A stretch of DNA of 45,030 nt from Lachnospiraceae bacterium (GTDB taxonomy: Bacteria; Bacillota; Clostridia; Lachnospirales; Lachnospiraceae). Both the position numbers and the translations under genes were made by a program. The notes under the pieces are model-generated. The model did no database searches and was not told the origin of the DNA. It saw nothing but the letters and a program-made list of their open reading frames with translations. The stretch spans positions 1 to 45,030 of the forward strand of contig JAIDHX010000011.1 of the NCBI GenBank assembly GCA_029053015.1, written 5' to 3'. The stretch's first letter is position 1; the number at the start of each line of letters is the position of its first letter. Shown in pieces: positions 19,052 to 26,790 of the stretch.

Positions 19052-19633
19052 ATGGAAGAAAATAGAGAAAATAACATGCCGGATCTGCTGGATCTGCAGG
19101 AGTTTGACGAGGAGGCGCTGAAAAAGGAGTCGGAGGAAGTACTGCAGATGCGGTTCCTGACTTCGGAAAATGCGGTGTTTACCAGAACAGGGGGCGGATT
19201 TCTGGCATTGAAGACGGGAGATAAGGAGTATGAGAGGGTAGGGGTATATTTGACGTTTCCCCTGACAAACCCGGATGAGTTCATCTCTATCCGTGAGGCG
19301 GACGAGAAGGCGAAAGAGATCGGCATCATCCAGTCCATCAATGATTTGGGAAAGGATGAGCAGGAGATGATCAGAGAGCAGGTAAGGCTCCGTTATTTCA
19401 TGCCGGTCATACGCAAAGTCATGGAGGTGAAGGATGAGTACGGGTATGCCTACTGGCATGTGATGACGGATTATGGCTCCTGCCGTTTTACGACGCATAT
19501 GGGCGGAGATGCCGTGGTGAATCTGGGAGGGGCGAGATACCAGATAACAGATATCGACGGCAACCGCTACGAGATTCCGGATCTGTATGGCCTGACGGTC
19601 ATGGAGCGGAAGAAACTGGATCTGTTTATATAA
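19052..19633 (+). CDS. DUF1854-family protein
   Basis: A soluble acidic protein of 193 residues. The C-terminal motif TDIDGNRYEIPDLYGLTVMERKKLDLF matches my knowledge of DUF1854, in which a conserved GNRY.IPD motif precedes a short helix. The middle segment YLTFPLTNPDEFISI (highs and lows of a beta-rich fold) also fits. It lies between two zinc-ribbon ABC half-exporters, with a start ATG at 19052 about 50 nt after the first ABC gene and GGGATG-like purines upstream. DUF1854 genes are repeatedly found beside ABC transporters, so it probably acts with this exporter, perhaps as a cytoplasmic accessory or substrate-binding subunit. No biochemical activity is known to me. Confidence 0.8.
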   Translation: MEENRENNMPDLLDLQEFDEEALKKESEEVLQMRFLTSENAVFTRTGGGFLALKTGDKEYERVGVYLTFPLTNPDEFISIREADEKAKEIGIIQSINDLGKDEQEMIREQVRLRYFMPVIRKVMEVKDEYGYAYWHVMTDYGSCRFTTHMGGDAVVNLGGARYQITDIDGNRYEIPDLYGLTVMERKKLDLFI

Positions 19634-19687
19634 TTTTATGCCTGTGGATGAGAGGAAACAGGCTATGAGAAAGGCTTGGCAAATATT

Positions 19688-21925
19688 ATGAAATTATTAT
19701 ATACGTTGGATGAGCCACGTCAGAGAGCGCTGGCGCTGCGGGACGGGGAATCCATCTGGTACTGTGTGCCCGTGGATCTGGAATTTGACAACGGAAAGAA
19801 GATGGCGGAGAGTGCATACACAAAAGCCACGTGGCTTGTGGTGACGGAAGAACGCTTCGTGGTGCTGAAGGGAGAACACAAAGCAGCGGAATACGAGCTG
19901 AAAGAATGTGATAAGATCAAGTGTGAGCATCAGGTTTACAGCGGTATTGTAACTGTGTTCCATAAGGATGGCAGTCAGTCCTGTGCGGCGCGGTTTTCCA
20001 TGCGGCATATTATCAGGGCGGCCTATGCCGTCAGGGGAGCCCAGACGATTATCAATGCGCGGGCAGCGGGAAGAGAGCTGACGGAAGAGGACAGGGTGGA
20101 GAGCCAGGAATACGAAAAGTACTGCGAGAAATGCGGCCGCGCCCTGCCGGGAACCAGTAAATGTCCCTATTGCGACGGAAAGGCCGATGTCCTGAAAAAA
20201 CTCATGGCGCTCTGCGGGGAATTTGTGGGAAAGCTGTTGCTGATCTCGCTGCTGATGGTGTTTGTGGCGGTGATTAATCTGCTTTCTCCCATGGTGCAGC
20301 GAAGGTTTATCGACCGGTCGCTGACCAGCGGTCAGGGAACGATGACGGATCTGTGGCGTTTTATCGGTATTTCTTTTGTTTTGGTAGTGTCGAACGTGGG
20401 ACTGAGTATCTTCCGGTACTGGAACTGTGTGAAACTTGGAGCTTCCATCAGTATGAGCCTGCGGAGAAAGCTTTATTATAAGATACAGATTTTATCCCTG
20501 TCCTTTATCAATAACAGGAGACCGGGGGAACTGATGAACCGGGTGTCCAAGGATACCAGGCATATCCGTGAGTTTATGGAGGAGGTCTTCGGAGACATGT
20601 TTTCCACGCTGCTCACGATGATTGTCTCCCTTGCGATGATGTTCATCATCAACTGGAAGATGACGCTTTTGTCCCTGGTGTTTATTGTGATAGTGTTTGT
20701 GATCACCAAGATATTCTGGCATCATATTCATACTATTTTCCACAGGCAATGGATGAAATTCGATGATATGCACAGCAATCTGCAGGATATCATTTCCGGC
20801 ATGCGTATCGTGAAATCCTTTGGGCAGGAGGAGCGGGAGAGCGCGAGGTTTACGGAGAAGACCATGGAATTTGCGGCCATACAGAGGAAAAACGAAACTT
20901 TCTGGGCTGTTTTCTTCCCGATTCTGACCTTTCTGATGGGTGTTGGCACCTACATTGCCATATATTTTGGCGGTATTCATGTGCTGAATGGGGAGCTGAC
21001 GGTGGGTCAGCTGGTACAGTTTGTGACCTACAGCGGTTATCTGTTCGGTCCATTAGGCTGGATGACCCATCTGCCCCGCGCAATCATGCAGATGATAACC
21101 AGTCTGAACAGAATTTATGATGTGCTGGATGAGGAGCCGATGTTGGCTGATAAGGAGGACTGTAAGTCGTTTCCCATCAACGGGGCATTTCGCTTTGAAG
21201 AGGTATCCTTTGGCTATCAGACCTATGAGCCCGTGCTGGAAAATATCAGTTTTTCCGTGGAGCCGGGCGAGATGATCGGTTTGGTGGGAGCGTCGGGAAC
21301 CGGCAAATCTACGCTGATTAATTTGATCATGCGTCTCTATGATGTGGATCAGGGACGGATCACGCTGGACGGCTGTGATCTGAGGGATATTGAGATGGAG
21401 AGTCTGCATTCCCAGGTGGGTGTGGTGCTGCAGGAAACATTCCTGTTTTCAGGAAGCATTCTGGCCAATATTCGATTTGCGAAGCAGGATGCGACGCTGG
21501 AGGAAGTGATACGGGCGGCCAGGGCGGCTAATGCACATGACTTTATCTGTAAGACGCCGGATGGTTACAATACCTATGTGGGTGAGCACGGTTACAACCT
21601 GTCCGGCGGCGAGAGGCAGAGGATCGCCATCGCCAGGGCAATTTTGAACAATCCCAGAATCCTGATACTGGATGAGGCCACATCTGCGCTGGATACGGAG
21701 AGCGAATTCCTGATCCAGCAGGCGCTGGACCGCCTTGTGAAGGGCAGGACGACCTTTGCCATTGCGCACAGACTGTCTACGCTGCGCAATGCGGACCGTC
21801 TGGTGGTCATCGACAAACATAGCATAGCGGAGATCGGTACACATAATGAGCTTTTGGAGCAGAAGGGCATCTATTATGGTTTGGTAAATGCCCAGTTGAA
21901 GATGAGCGAGTCCGCCGCACAATAA
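19688..21925 (+). CDS. ABC exporter half-transporter with N-terminal zinc ribbon (second subunit)
   Basis: The second half-exporter, 745 residues from the ATG at 19688; a TTG at 19676 in the same frame is too close to the GAGAAAGG site to be used. Its layout repeats the first: an N-terminal beta-rich domain (1-130), a zinc ribbon with CEKC at 146-149 and CPYC at 159-162, membrane helices in about 185-470, then ATPase motifs Walker A GASGTGKST, signature LSGGERQRIAIARAIL, Walker B ILILDEATSALD and IAHRLSTL. Both half-transporters carry intact catalytic motifs. The shared zinc-ribbon arrangement with different sequences argues for an ancient duplication and heterodimer. It forms an operon with the DUF1854 gene. 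Confidence 0.9.
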   Translation: MKLLYTLDEPRQRALALRDGESIWYCVPVDLEFDNGKKMAESAYTKATWLVVTEERFVVLKGEHKAAEYELKECDKIKCEHQVYSGIVTVFHKDGSQSCAARFSMRHIIRAAYAVRGAQTIINARAAGRELTEEDRVESQEYEKYCEKCGRALPGTSKCPYCDGKADVLKKLMALCGEFVGKLLLISLLMVFVAVINLLSPMVQRRFIDRSLTSGQGTMTDLWRFIGISFVLVVSNVGLSIFRYWNCVKLGASISMSLRRKLYYKIQILSLSFINNRRPGELMNRVSKDTRHIREFMEEVFGDMFSTLLTMIVSLAMMFIINWKMTLLSLVFIVIVFVITKIFWHHIHTIFHRQWMKFDDMHSNLQDIISGMRIVKSFGQEERESARFTEKTMEFAAIQRKNETFWAVFFPILTFLMGVGTYIAIYFGGIHVLNGELTVGQLVQFVTYSGYLFGPLGWMTHLPRAIMQMITSLNRIYDVLDEEPMLADKEDCKSFPINGAFRFEEVSFGYQTYEPVLENISFSVEPGEMIGLVGASGTGKSTLINLIMRLYDVDQGRITLDGCDLRDIEMESLHSQVGVVLQETFLFSGSILANIRFAKQDATLEEVIRAARAANAHDFICKTPDGYNTYVGEHGYNLSGGERQRIAIARAILNNPRILILDEATSALDTESEFLIQQALDRLVKGRTTFAIAHRLSTLRNADRLVVIDKHSIAEIGTHNELLEQKGIYYGLVNAQLKMSESAAQ

Positions 21926-21960
21926 AGTAAAGCATATAACTGCTTAGGAACAATGGAATT

Positions 21961-22608
21961 ATGGTTAATAAAGTCGATGGAAACAACTATTATGTTTACA
22001 CAAATCAGAAGAAAATAGACCTCCCGGATACAGGTGAAAAATTTGGTCTGGGCTATCAAAATAATGAATCGCCGACGGAAGCAAAGGATAATAAAGAGGT
22101 ATTCGATCAGGAAAAGCAGCGGGCGGAGCGTGGCGGCGTCATGCTGGAGCTTTCCGGCAGAGGACGGGATGCAGGAGCAGACCGGCAGAAGCAAATGGAG
22201 ACAGCAAAGGCTCAGGGTGAGAGTGAATCCAAACAGGTGCCTTTGCTTGAAACGATACGGACTTATGTTATGGCGGCCATAACGGCAGTCCGGGAGTTCT
22301 TCTATAAGATATGGAATGAACAGCCGCAGGAGGACGTCTCGCAGGAGCCCGTGGAAATCATTGACGTTTCGGATGAGGTATCTGGCCTAGCCGCGGATGA
22401 GGAACGCTGGAACCGTGAGATTCAGCAGTCTCTGCGTGACGGAGATATGGATCAGGTCATCAAGCTTCTGACAGAAAACGGGAAAAGAACGGTTGCAAAA
22501 AACTCCACACTTTTGACCAGCTATGACAAGAATGGCAGAGTGGTGGAGCCCAATGCCTCGGACAGGGAAAGAGCCCTGCACGGGGATAGAAACACATGGA
22601 AATTATGA
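21961..22608 (+). CDS. Hypothetical protein, no recognised domain
   Basis: I do not recognise this 215-residue protein. The first 90 residues are polar and look disordered. A central amphipathic or hydrophobic helix (LLETIRTYVMAAITAVREFFYKIW, about 98-120) follows, and then an acidic region. The C-terminus is the most structured-looking part, with RDGDMDQVIKLLTENGKRTVAKNS and SYDKNGRVVEPNASDRERALHGDRNTWKL. It has no signal peptide. AGGAA (21948-21952) lies about 8 nt before the ATG. It begins 35 nt after the second ABC exporter and 35 nt before a lipoprotein gene, so it may belong to the exporter operon. Confidence 0.7.
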   Translation: MVNKVDGNNYYVYTNQKKIDLPDTGEKFGLGYQNNESPTEAKDNKEVFDQEKQRAERGGVMLELSGRGRDAGADRQKQMETAKAQGESESKQVPLLETIRTYVMAAITAVREFFYKIWNEQPQEDVSQEPVEIIDVSDEVSGLAADEERWNREIQQSLRDGDMDQVIKLLTENGKRTVAKNSTLLTSYDKNGRVVEPNASDRERALHGDRNTWKL

Positions 22609-22643
22609 TAAGCAGCGGGGCCAATTAGACGAGGAGACAGAAT

Positions 22644-23195
22644 ATGAAAAGACTTATCGGTATAATACTGCTTTTTGTGAGTTTCTTTACCATGACATCT
22701 TGTGGAGACAGTCAGAGCGTGCAAAGCCCTGACAGGCAGAACGAACCCGAATCAACTCACTTTGAGGCGGAACCGGATGGAGAAAATGGAACAATTCAAT
22801 CCCGGAACCATGAAGAGGAAAGCGAAGAGGAGGAGAATCAGGAAATGAAAATGAAAGTACAGGTTGGCGACAGCACATTTACAGCTATTTTGGAAAACAA
22901 CGCTGCGGTAGATGCGTTAGTGGAGATGATGGAAGAGGAGCCGGTGGTTATCCAAATGAGCGATTATGCCGGTTTCGAAAAAGTGGGTCCATTGGGAGAA
23001 AGCCTTCCTGCCAACAACAGCCAGACTACGACAGAAGCCGGAGACATCGTTCTGTATCAGGGGAATCAGATTGTTATATTTTACGGCTCCAATTCATGGA
23101 GTTATACGAGACTTGGGCGAATTGAAGACCTGACCGGCTGGAAAGAAGCCTTGGGCAGCGGGGATGTGACAGTGACCTTTTCTCTGGAGGATTAA
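22644..23195 (+). CDS. Lipoprotein with cyclophilin-like fold domain
   Basis: A 183-residue exported lipoprotein. The signal ends in lipobox MTSC (Cys20), followed by an acidic, Glu-rich linker to about residue 68. The C-terminal 110 residues resemble the cyclophilin-like domain family: MKVQVGDSTFTAILENNAAVDALVEMM, then IQMSDYAGFEKVGPLGESLP, then GDIVLYQGNQIVIFYGSNSWSYTRLGRI. Members of this group usually lack demonstrated peptidyl-prolyl isomerase activity. A strong GAGGAGACAG site precedes the ATG. It would sit on the outer face of the membrane. Its task, and any link to the upstream exporter, is unknown. Confidence 0.8.
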   Translation: MKRLIGIILLFVSFFTMTSCGDSQSVQSPDRQNEPESTHFEAEPDGENGTIQSRNHEEESEEEENQEMKMKVQVGDSTFTAILENNAAVDALVEMMEEEPVVIQMSDYAGFEKVGPLGESLPANNSQTTTEAGDIVLYQGNQIVIFYGSNSWSYTRLGRIEDLTGWKEALGSGDVTVTFSLED

Positions 23196-23211
23196 GATTT
23201 CCGGCAGATGA

Positions 23212-23418
23212 CGACTTGCTGCACGCTCTATCTGTTTAGACGCATATGGAACGGATTCGACTGGAAAAAGGTACGATCTGGAAGTCCGAAGACAGGATAA
23301 AGGAGCGACTTATGGCAGACTGAACACGGTATCTGAAAGAAAACCCGAAAGATATGCATTAGAAGAAATTGCGAATATTTCTGGGCTTTCTCTTGATGAA
23401 GTGAAAAACTTAAAATAG
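23212..23418 (+). pseudogene. Remnant of an Rpn-family (PD-(D/E)XK) nuclease gene
   Basis: An open frame of 68 codons without a start encodes two joined fragments of an Rpn/transposase-like nuclease. The first is ARSICLDAYGTDSTGKRYDLEVRRQDKGA, matching the nuclease core around the catalytic Asp and the E-x-Q/K motif, here degraded to E-V-R. The second, KPERYALEEIANISGLSLDEVKNLK, matches the extreme C-terminus of such proteins. The N-terminus and the whole middle are deleted. The frame is closed upstream by a TGA at 23209. A hairpin terminator follows at 23443. The gene is clearly broken. Confidence 0.75.
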
Positions 23419-23442
23419 ACCGAACAATATAGGAAAAAGCAT

Positions 23443-23474
23443 GCCGGGAATCTAAGAACAGGTTCCCGGTTTTG
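23443..23474 (+). terminator. Terminator after the Rpn remnant
   Basis: CCGGGAA (23444-23450) pairs with TTCCCGG (23463-23469) across a 12-base loop, followed by TTTT. It is probably the terminator of the former nuclease gene and may now end the exporter/lipoprotein operon. Confidence 0.65.
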
Positions 23475-23561
23475 TCATCTCTAATAGTCTCCGGGCGAAA
23501 CCGGAAAGCGATTGGCAGGAACACCCGAAACCACTGGTTGATAAAAAGGAATGTTTATCCT

Positions 23562-23590
23562 TTGACGCTGGAGACGGCATAGGATAAACT
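23562..23590 (+). promoter_or_regulatory. Promoter of the XRE regulator gene
   Basis: TTGACG (23562-23567) and TAAACT (23585-23590) with a 17-nt spacer. The AAAGGA/TCCTTT inverted repeat at about 23545-23563 abuts the -35 element and could be an operator for the HTH regulator itself. Confidence 0.65.
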
Positions 23591-23658
23591 ATATACATGA
23601 AATACACATGCAGAGGCGCTCAGGAGCAAGGTACTTGCCGCGTCGGAAAGGGGTTCTT

Positions 23659-24624
23659 ATGGATTCGATAAAGTATCAACAAGTTGCATTAGGGAAGAGG
23701 ATATATTCCCTGCGCGTGGCGAAAGGGATGACTCAGGAGCAGTTGGCTCAAGTGCTGAACATCAGTCCCGCGGCGATCTCCAAATGGGAGAGGGATTTGG
23801 CCACTCCCAGCATCGAGCTACTGTGGGCACTGGCCGATTTTTTCGGTTGCAGCATCGATGAACTGGTGGGAAGAACGTTCGCACAGATAGAAGCCGTCGG
23901 AGTATATGACGCGGAAAAGCTCCGTCTTGCTGAGATAGGGGAGGATTTGCTCAAATGTTGCGAAATCAGCAGACAGAAAGGCTTGCGTGCTTTGGAAGCT
24001 GCGGTTCAAGGGCTGAAAGGGAAGAGTGCTTTTCTGGTATTTTCGGTTCCGTATATCATGTATCTTTTCATGAAACAGGTGGATATGGATCAGGCTTTTG
24101 GCTTTTTGGAAAATTATGTGGGGACGCTTCCCGAGACGGAGCAAAGAGAAGGACATATGATAGCGGCAGCGCTGAAAATGATTTTTGCGGGAGCAAATCC
24201 GGTAGTTCTGGAGGAATTGATTGCTTCGTACATTGGAATGGAGTATTGGCAGAAAAAAGGACATCCGGCACAGATTTTGAAATGCACCAGACAGGAGATT
24301 ATCGACGGGCAAAAAGATAAGAAAATATACTCGGAAGCCACCAGCCTGATAGAGGCAGCAGCGGACCTGGGAGATTTTGAGATACAGACAATGTTGCGGA
24401 ATATGGACGAGACCACCCTGACAGCCGCGCTGGTAGGGGCATCCGGCAAGGTGGTGGTGCGCTTTTTTTCGAACCTGGCGGACAGGATCCTGTACCTTAT
24501 CCATGAGGATATGGAACATTGGAACGGGACTGAGCAGGAGATTCTGGAGGCCCAGCGGAAAGTGCTGGAGATTGGGAGCTTCTGCCTGGGTGATGCATGC
24601 TGCCAGACAGAAATACCAATTTAA
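23659..24624 (+). CDS. XRE-family transcriptional regulator with helical C-terminal domain
   Basis: The protein is 321 residues from the ATG at 23659, which has AAAGGGG upstream; an ATG at 23608 lies in the leader and is less likely. Residues about 10-70 form a Cro/CI-type helix-turn-helix (LGKRIYSLRVAKGMTQEQLAQVLNISPAAISKWERDLATPSIELLWALADFF). The remaining 250 residues are helix-rich without a domain I recognise and contain several Cys. Such long XRE proteins often sense a ligand or partner through the C-terminal part. It stands alone with its own promoter. Its targets are unknown, although the following toxin-antitoxin pair and the upstream operon are neighbours. Confidence 0.85.
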   Translation: MDSIKYQQVALGKRIYSLRVAKGMTQEQLAQVLNISPAAISKWERDLATPSIELLWALADFFGCSIDELVGRTFAQIEAVGVYDAEKLRLAEIGEDLLKCCEISRQKGLRALEAAVQGLKGKSAFLVFSVPYIMYLFMKQVDMDQAFGFLENYVGTLPETEQREGHMIAAALKMIFAGANPVVLEELIASYIGMEYWQKKGHPAQILKCTRQEIIDGQKDKKIYSEATSLIEAAADLGDFEIQTMLRNMDETTLTAALVGASGKVVVRFFSNLADRILYLIHEDMEHWNGTEQEILEAQRKVLEIGSFCLGDACCQTEIPI

Positions 24625-24740
24625 TTTTCCCTTTTCGGAAAAGTGTTCCCATTTCAAAAACGCTTTTATAAACACTTAAAATGTATATTTATAGGTTCGT
24701 TTTTAACAGGTACACAATTCTGAAAAGGGAATAAAATTTT

Positions 24741-24815
24741 AGACAAATTTTGATAAGAAAATTTAAGTAATTTGTCTTATTGCAGAGGTGTGGAAATTGT
24801 GATAAAATAATCACA
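24741..24815 (+). promoter_or_regulatory. Promoter and inverted repeats of the RelE-type toxin-antitoxin pair
   Basis: TTGCAG (24780-24785) and TAAAAT (24803-24808) are separated by 17 nt. The inverted repeat TGTGAT (24798-24803) / ATCACA (24810-24815) straddles the -10 element and is a likely operator for autoregulation. A second inverted repeat, AGACAAAT (24741-24748) / ATTTGTCT (24770-24777), lies just upstream of the -35 element. Confidence 0.6.
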
Positions 24816-24837
24816 TTAAAACATAAGGAGGTCTTTC

Positions 24838-24993
24838 GTGGAAGCAATTATGAGTTATTCCCAAGAAGAAATCGCAAGAATGGAAATTCATGCTTTTGTC
24901 AATGAAGGCTTGCAGGATGTGTATCAGAACAAGCTTTTAGATTTTGACACTACATTTGATGAACTGGAAGAAAGGTATAGTGCCAATGGATGA
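24838..24993 (+). CDS. Small antitoxin candidate of a RelE-type pair
   Basis: A 51-residue acidic protein starting at GTG 24838, five bases after a strong AGGAGGT (24826-24832). An ATG at 24850 is possible but too far from that site. The sequence SQEEIARMEIHAFVNEGLQDVYQNKLLDFDTTFDELEERY is helical, and the C-terminus is acidic as in antitoxins that wrap around RelE toxins. The stop overlaps the next start by 8 nt. No DNA-binding domain is obvious, though the inverted repeat in the promoter suggests autoregulation by the complex. The assignment rests on size, charge and context. Confidence 0.65.
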   Translation: MEAIMSYSQEEIARMEIHAFVNEGLQDVYQNKLLDFDTTFDELEERYSANG

Positions 24994-25306
24994 TTACCGT
25001 GTAGTTCTTGCCAAGCGGGCTAAGGACGATATCATGGACATTGGCGACTATATCACTTTCACATTATTAGAACCTGACATTTCAAAAAAATTTATAAAAG
25101 GTCTAAGAAATTCTATTTCGCAATTAAAAATTTTTCCTTATAAATTTCCCCTTGTTCAAAATAATATTTTACCAAATCAAAATATTCGCTGTATGTCCCA
25201 TAACAATTATTATATTTTCTATGAAGTTGTCGAAATTATGCGAGTCGTTATTGTGCTAAGAGTTGGCGCTAACAGAAGAAACTGGAAAGACCTTCTTGTC
25301 CGATAA
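24986..25306 (+). CDS. RelE/ParE-superfamily toxin
   Basis: The protein is 106 residues from the ATG at 24986, which overlaps the antitoxin stop. It has the RelE/ParE pattern: N-terminal strand YRVVLAKRAKDDIMDIGDYI, two helices (KKFIKGLRNSISQLKIFP), then strands IRCMSHNNYYIFYEVVEIMRVVIVLRVGANRRNW. RelE members cut mRNA on the ribosome and ParE members poison gyrase; which applies is not clear, because the catalytic positions are not diagnostic. An upstream in-frame ATG at 24944 lies inside the antitoxin. The gene is AT-rich compared with its neighbours, which fits horizontal acquisition. Confidence 0.8.
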   Translation: MDDYRVVLAKRAKDDIMDIGDYITFTLLEPDISKKFIKGLRNSISQLKIFPYKFPLVQNNILPNQNIRCMSHNNYYIFYEVVEIMRVVIVLRVGANRRNWKDLLVR

Positions 25307-25329
25307 ACATTTCTTTAGCATATCTTAAC

Positions 25330-25358
25330 TTGATTATTAAAACCAATACAAGTATAAT
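25330..25358 (+). promoter_or_regulatory. Promoter of trkA-trkH
   Basis: TTGATT (25330-25335) and TATAAT (25353-25358) with a 17-nt spacer, about 67 nt before the trkA start. Confidence 0.8.
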
Positions 25359-25424
25359 GGAATATAGCTTGCATATAATGCATGCCAGAAGGCAGATTAA
25401 AAAAGAGATAACAGGGAGGCAGTC

Positions 25425-26780
25425 ATGAAAATCGTGATTGTAGGCTGTGGGAACGTGGGAACAGCGCTTGTGGAACAGCTTAGCCGGGAAGGGCATAATA
25501 TTACGGTCGTAGACGAAAAGGAAGAGCTTGTACAGAGCATTGCCAATACCTATGACGTTATGGGGATTGCGGGAAATGGAGCCGTGTACAGTGTGCAGCT
25601 TGAGGCCGGCGTGGGAGAGGCGGATTTGTTAATCGCCGTGACAGGGAAGGATGAGTTGAATCTGCTCTGCTGTCTGATTGCGAGAAAGGCGGGCGGCTGT
25701 CACACCATTGCCAGAGTGAGCAATCCCGTTTACTATAAAGAGATTGCATTCATCAAGGAAGAACTGGGGTTATCTCTGGTCATCAATCCGCAGCATGCCG
25801 TTGCGATGGAAATGGCAAGGCTGTTGAAGTTTCCCTCTGCATTGGAAATTGACACCTTCACGAAGGGAAGGGTAGAACTGGTAAAGTACAAAATACCGGA
25901 CAACTCGGTTTTGTGCGATATGCAGCTTAAGGATGTGGGCAGCCGCTTTAAAAGCGCTGTGCTTATCTGTGTGGCAGAACGTGGGGAGGAAGTACATATT
26001 CCCGATGGTAATTTTGCCCTGAAGGCAGGCGATAACATTACGATTGTTGGGACATCGTCAAAAATTGCGGCATTTTTCAAAAAACTTGGTGTTCCGACCA
26101 TGCGTGCAAAGGATGCCATGCTGATAGGCGGAGGCGGTACTTCTTATTATCTTGCTACTATTTTGCTGGACATGGGTGTAAAAGTAAAAATAGTGGACAA
26201 GTCCCGCGCGCGGTGCGAGGAGCTCTGTGAGCTGGTGCCGGACGCCATGATTATCTGCGGGGACGGAACGGAGCGGGAGCTGCTTTTGGAAGAAGGGCTT
26301 GCAAAGGCGGAATCCGTCGTTTCCATGATGGATTTTGATGAAGAGAATATTATGCTTTCCCTGTATGCAAAAAGCATTTCCAAGGCAAAGATTATCACAA
26401 GGGTGCATAGGATTGCCTATGACGAGATTATCGAAAATCTAAATCTCGGCAGTATTGTGTATCCCAAAAATATTACGGCGGAAAATATCATTAAGTTTGT
26501 GCGCGCCATGCAAAATTCCATGGGCAGCAATATAGAATCCTTGTATAAGCTGAATGACAACCGCGTTGAGGCGCTGGAGTTTATTATCAGGGAGGACTGT
26601 CCCTTAGTCGGGATTCCTCTGCAGGAGTTGAAGCTAAAGAAAAACATACTGGTATGCAGTATCAACCACAAGGGCAGTATTTCAACCCCGGGTGGACAGA
26701 GTGTTATTTGTGTGGGAGATACGGTGGTTATTGTAACGACAAGAACCGGTTTCCATGATATCAGGGACATTTTGGAGTAG
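25425..26780 (+). CDS. trkA: Trk potassium uptake regulatory subunit TrkA
   Basis: The cytoplasmic nucleotide-binding subunit that gates the TrkH channel. Its 451 residues contain two RCK repeats. The first Rossmann motif is IVIVGCGNVGTALVEQL (GxGxxG at 7-12) with the acidic VVDEKEE strand end, and a TrkA_C domain lies around 150-215. The second Rossmann starts near residue 225 (MLIGGGGTSYYLATILLDMG), and the second TrkA_C ends the protein. The length and double arrangement are normal for TrkA, unlike single-RCK KtrA. The start follows AGGGAGGCAG. It is transcribed with trkH, which begins 10 nt after its stop. Confidence 0.95.
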   Translation: MKIVIVGCGNVGTALVEQLSREGHNITVVDEKEELVQSIANTYDVMGIAGNGAVYSVQLEAGVGEADLLIAVTGKDELNLLCCLIARKAGGCHTIARVSNPVYYKEIAFIKEELGLSLVINPQHAVAMEMARLLKFPSALEIDTFTKGRVELVKYKIPDNSVLCDMQLKDVGSRFKSAVLICVAERGEEVHIPDGNFALKAGDNITIVGTSSKIAAFFKKLGVPTMRAKDAMLIGGGGTSYYLATILLDMGVKVKIVDKSRARCEELCELVPDAMIICGDGTERELLLEEGLAKAESVVSMMDFDEENIMLSLYAKSISKAKIITRVHRIAYDEIIENLNLGSIVYPKNITAENIIKFVRAMQNSMGSNIESLYKLNDNRVEALEFIIREDCPLVGIPLQELKLKKNILVCSINHKGSISTPGGQSVICVGDTVVIVTTRTGFHDIRDILE

Positions 26781-26790
26781 AACAAAAGCT

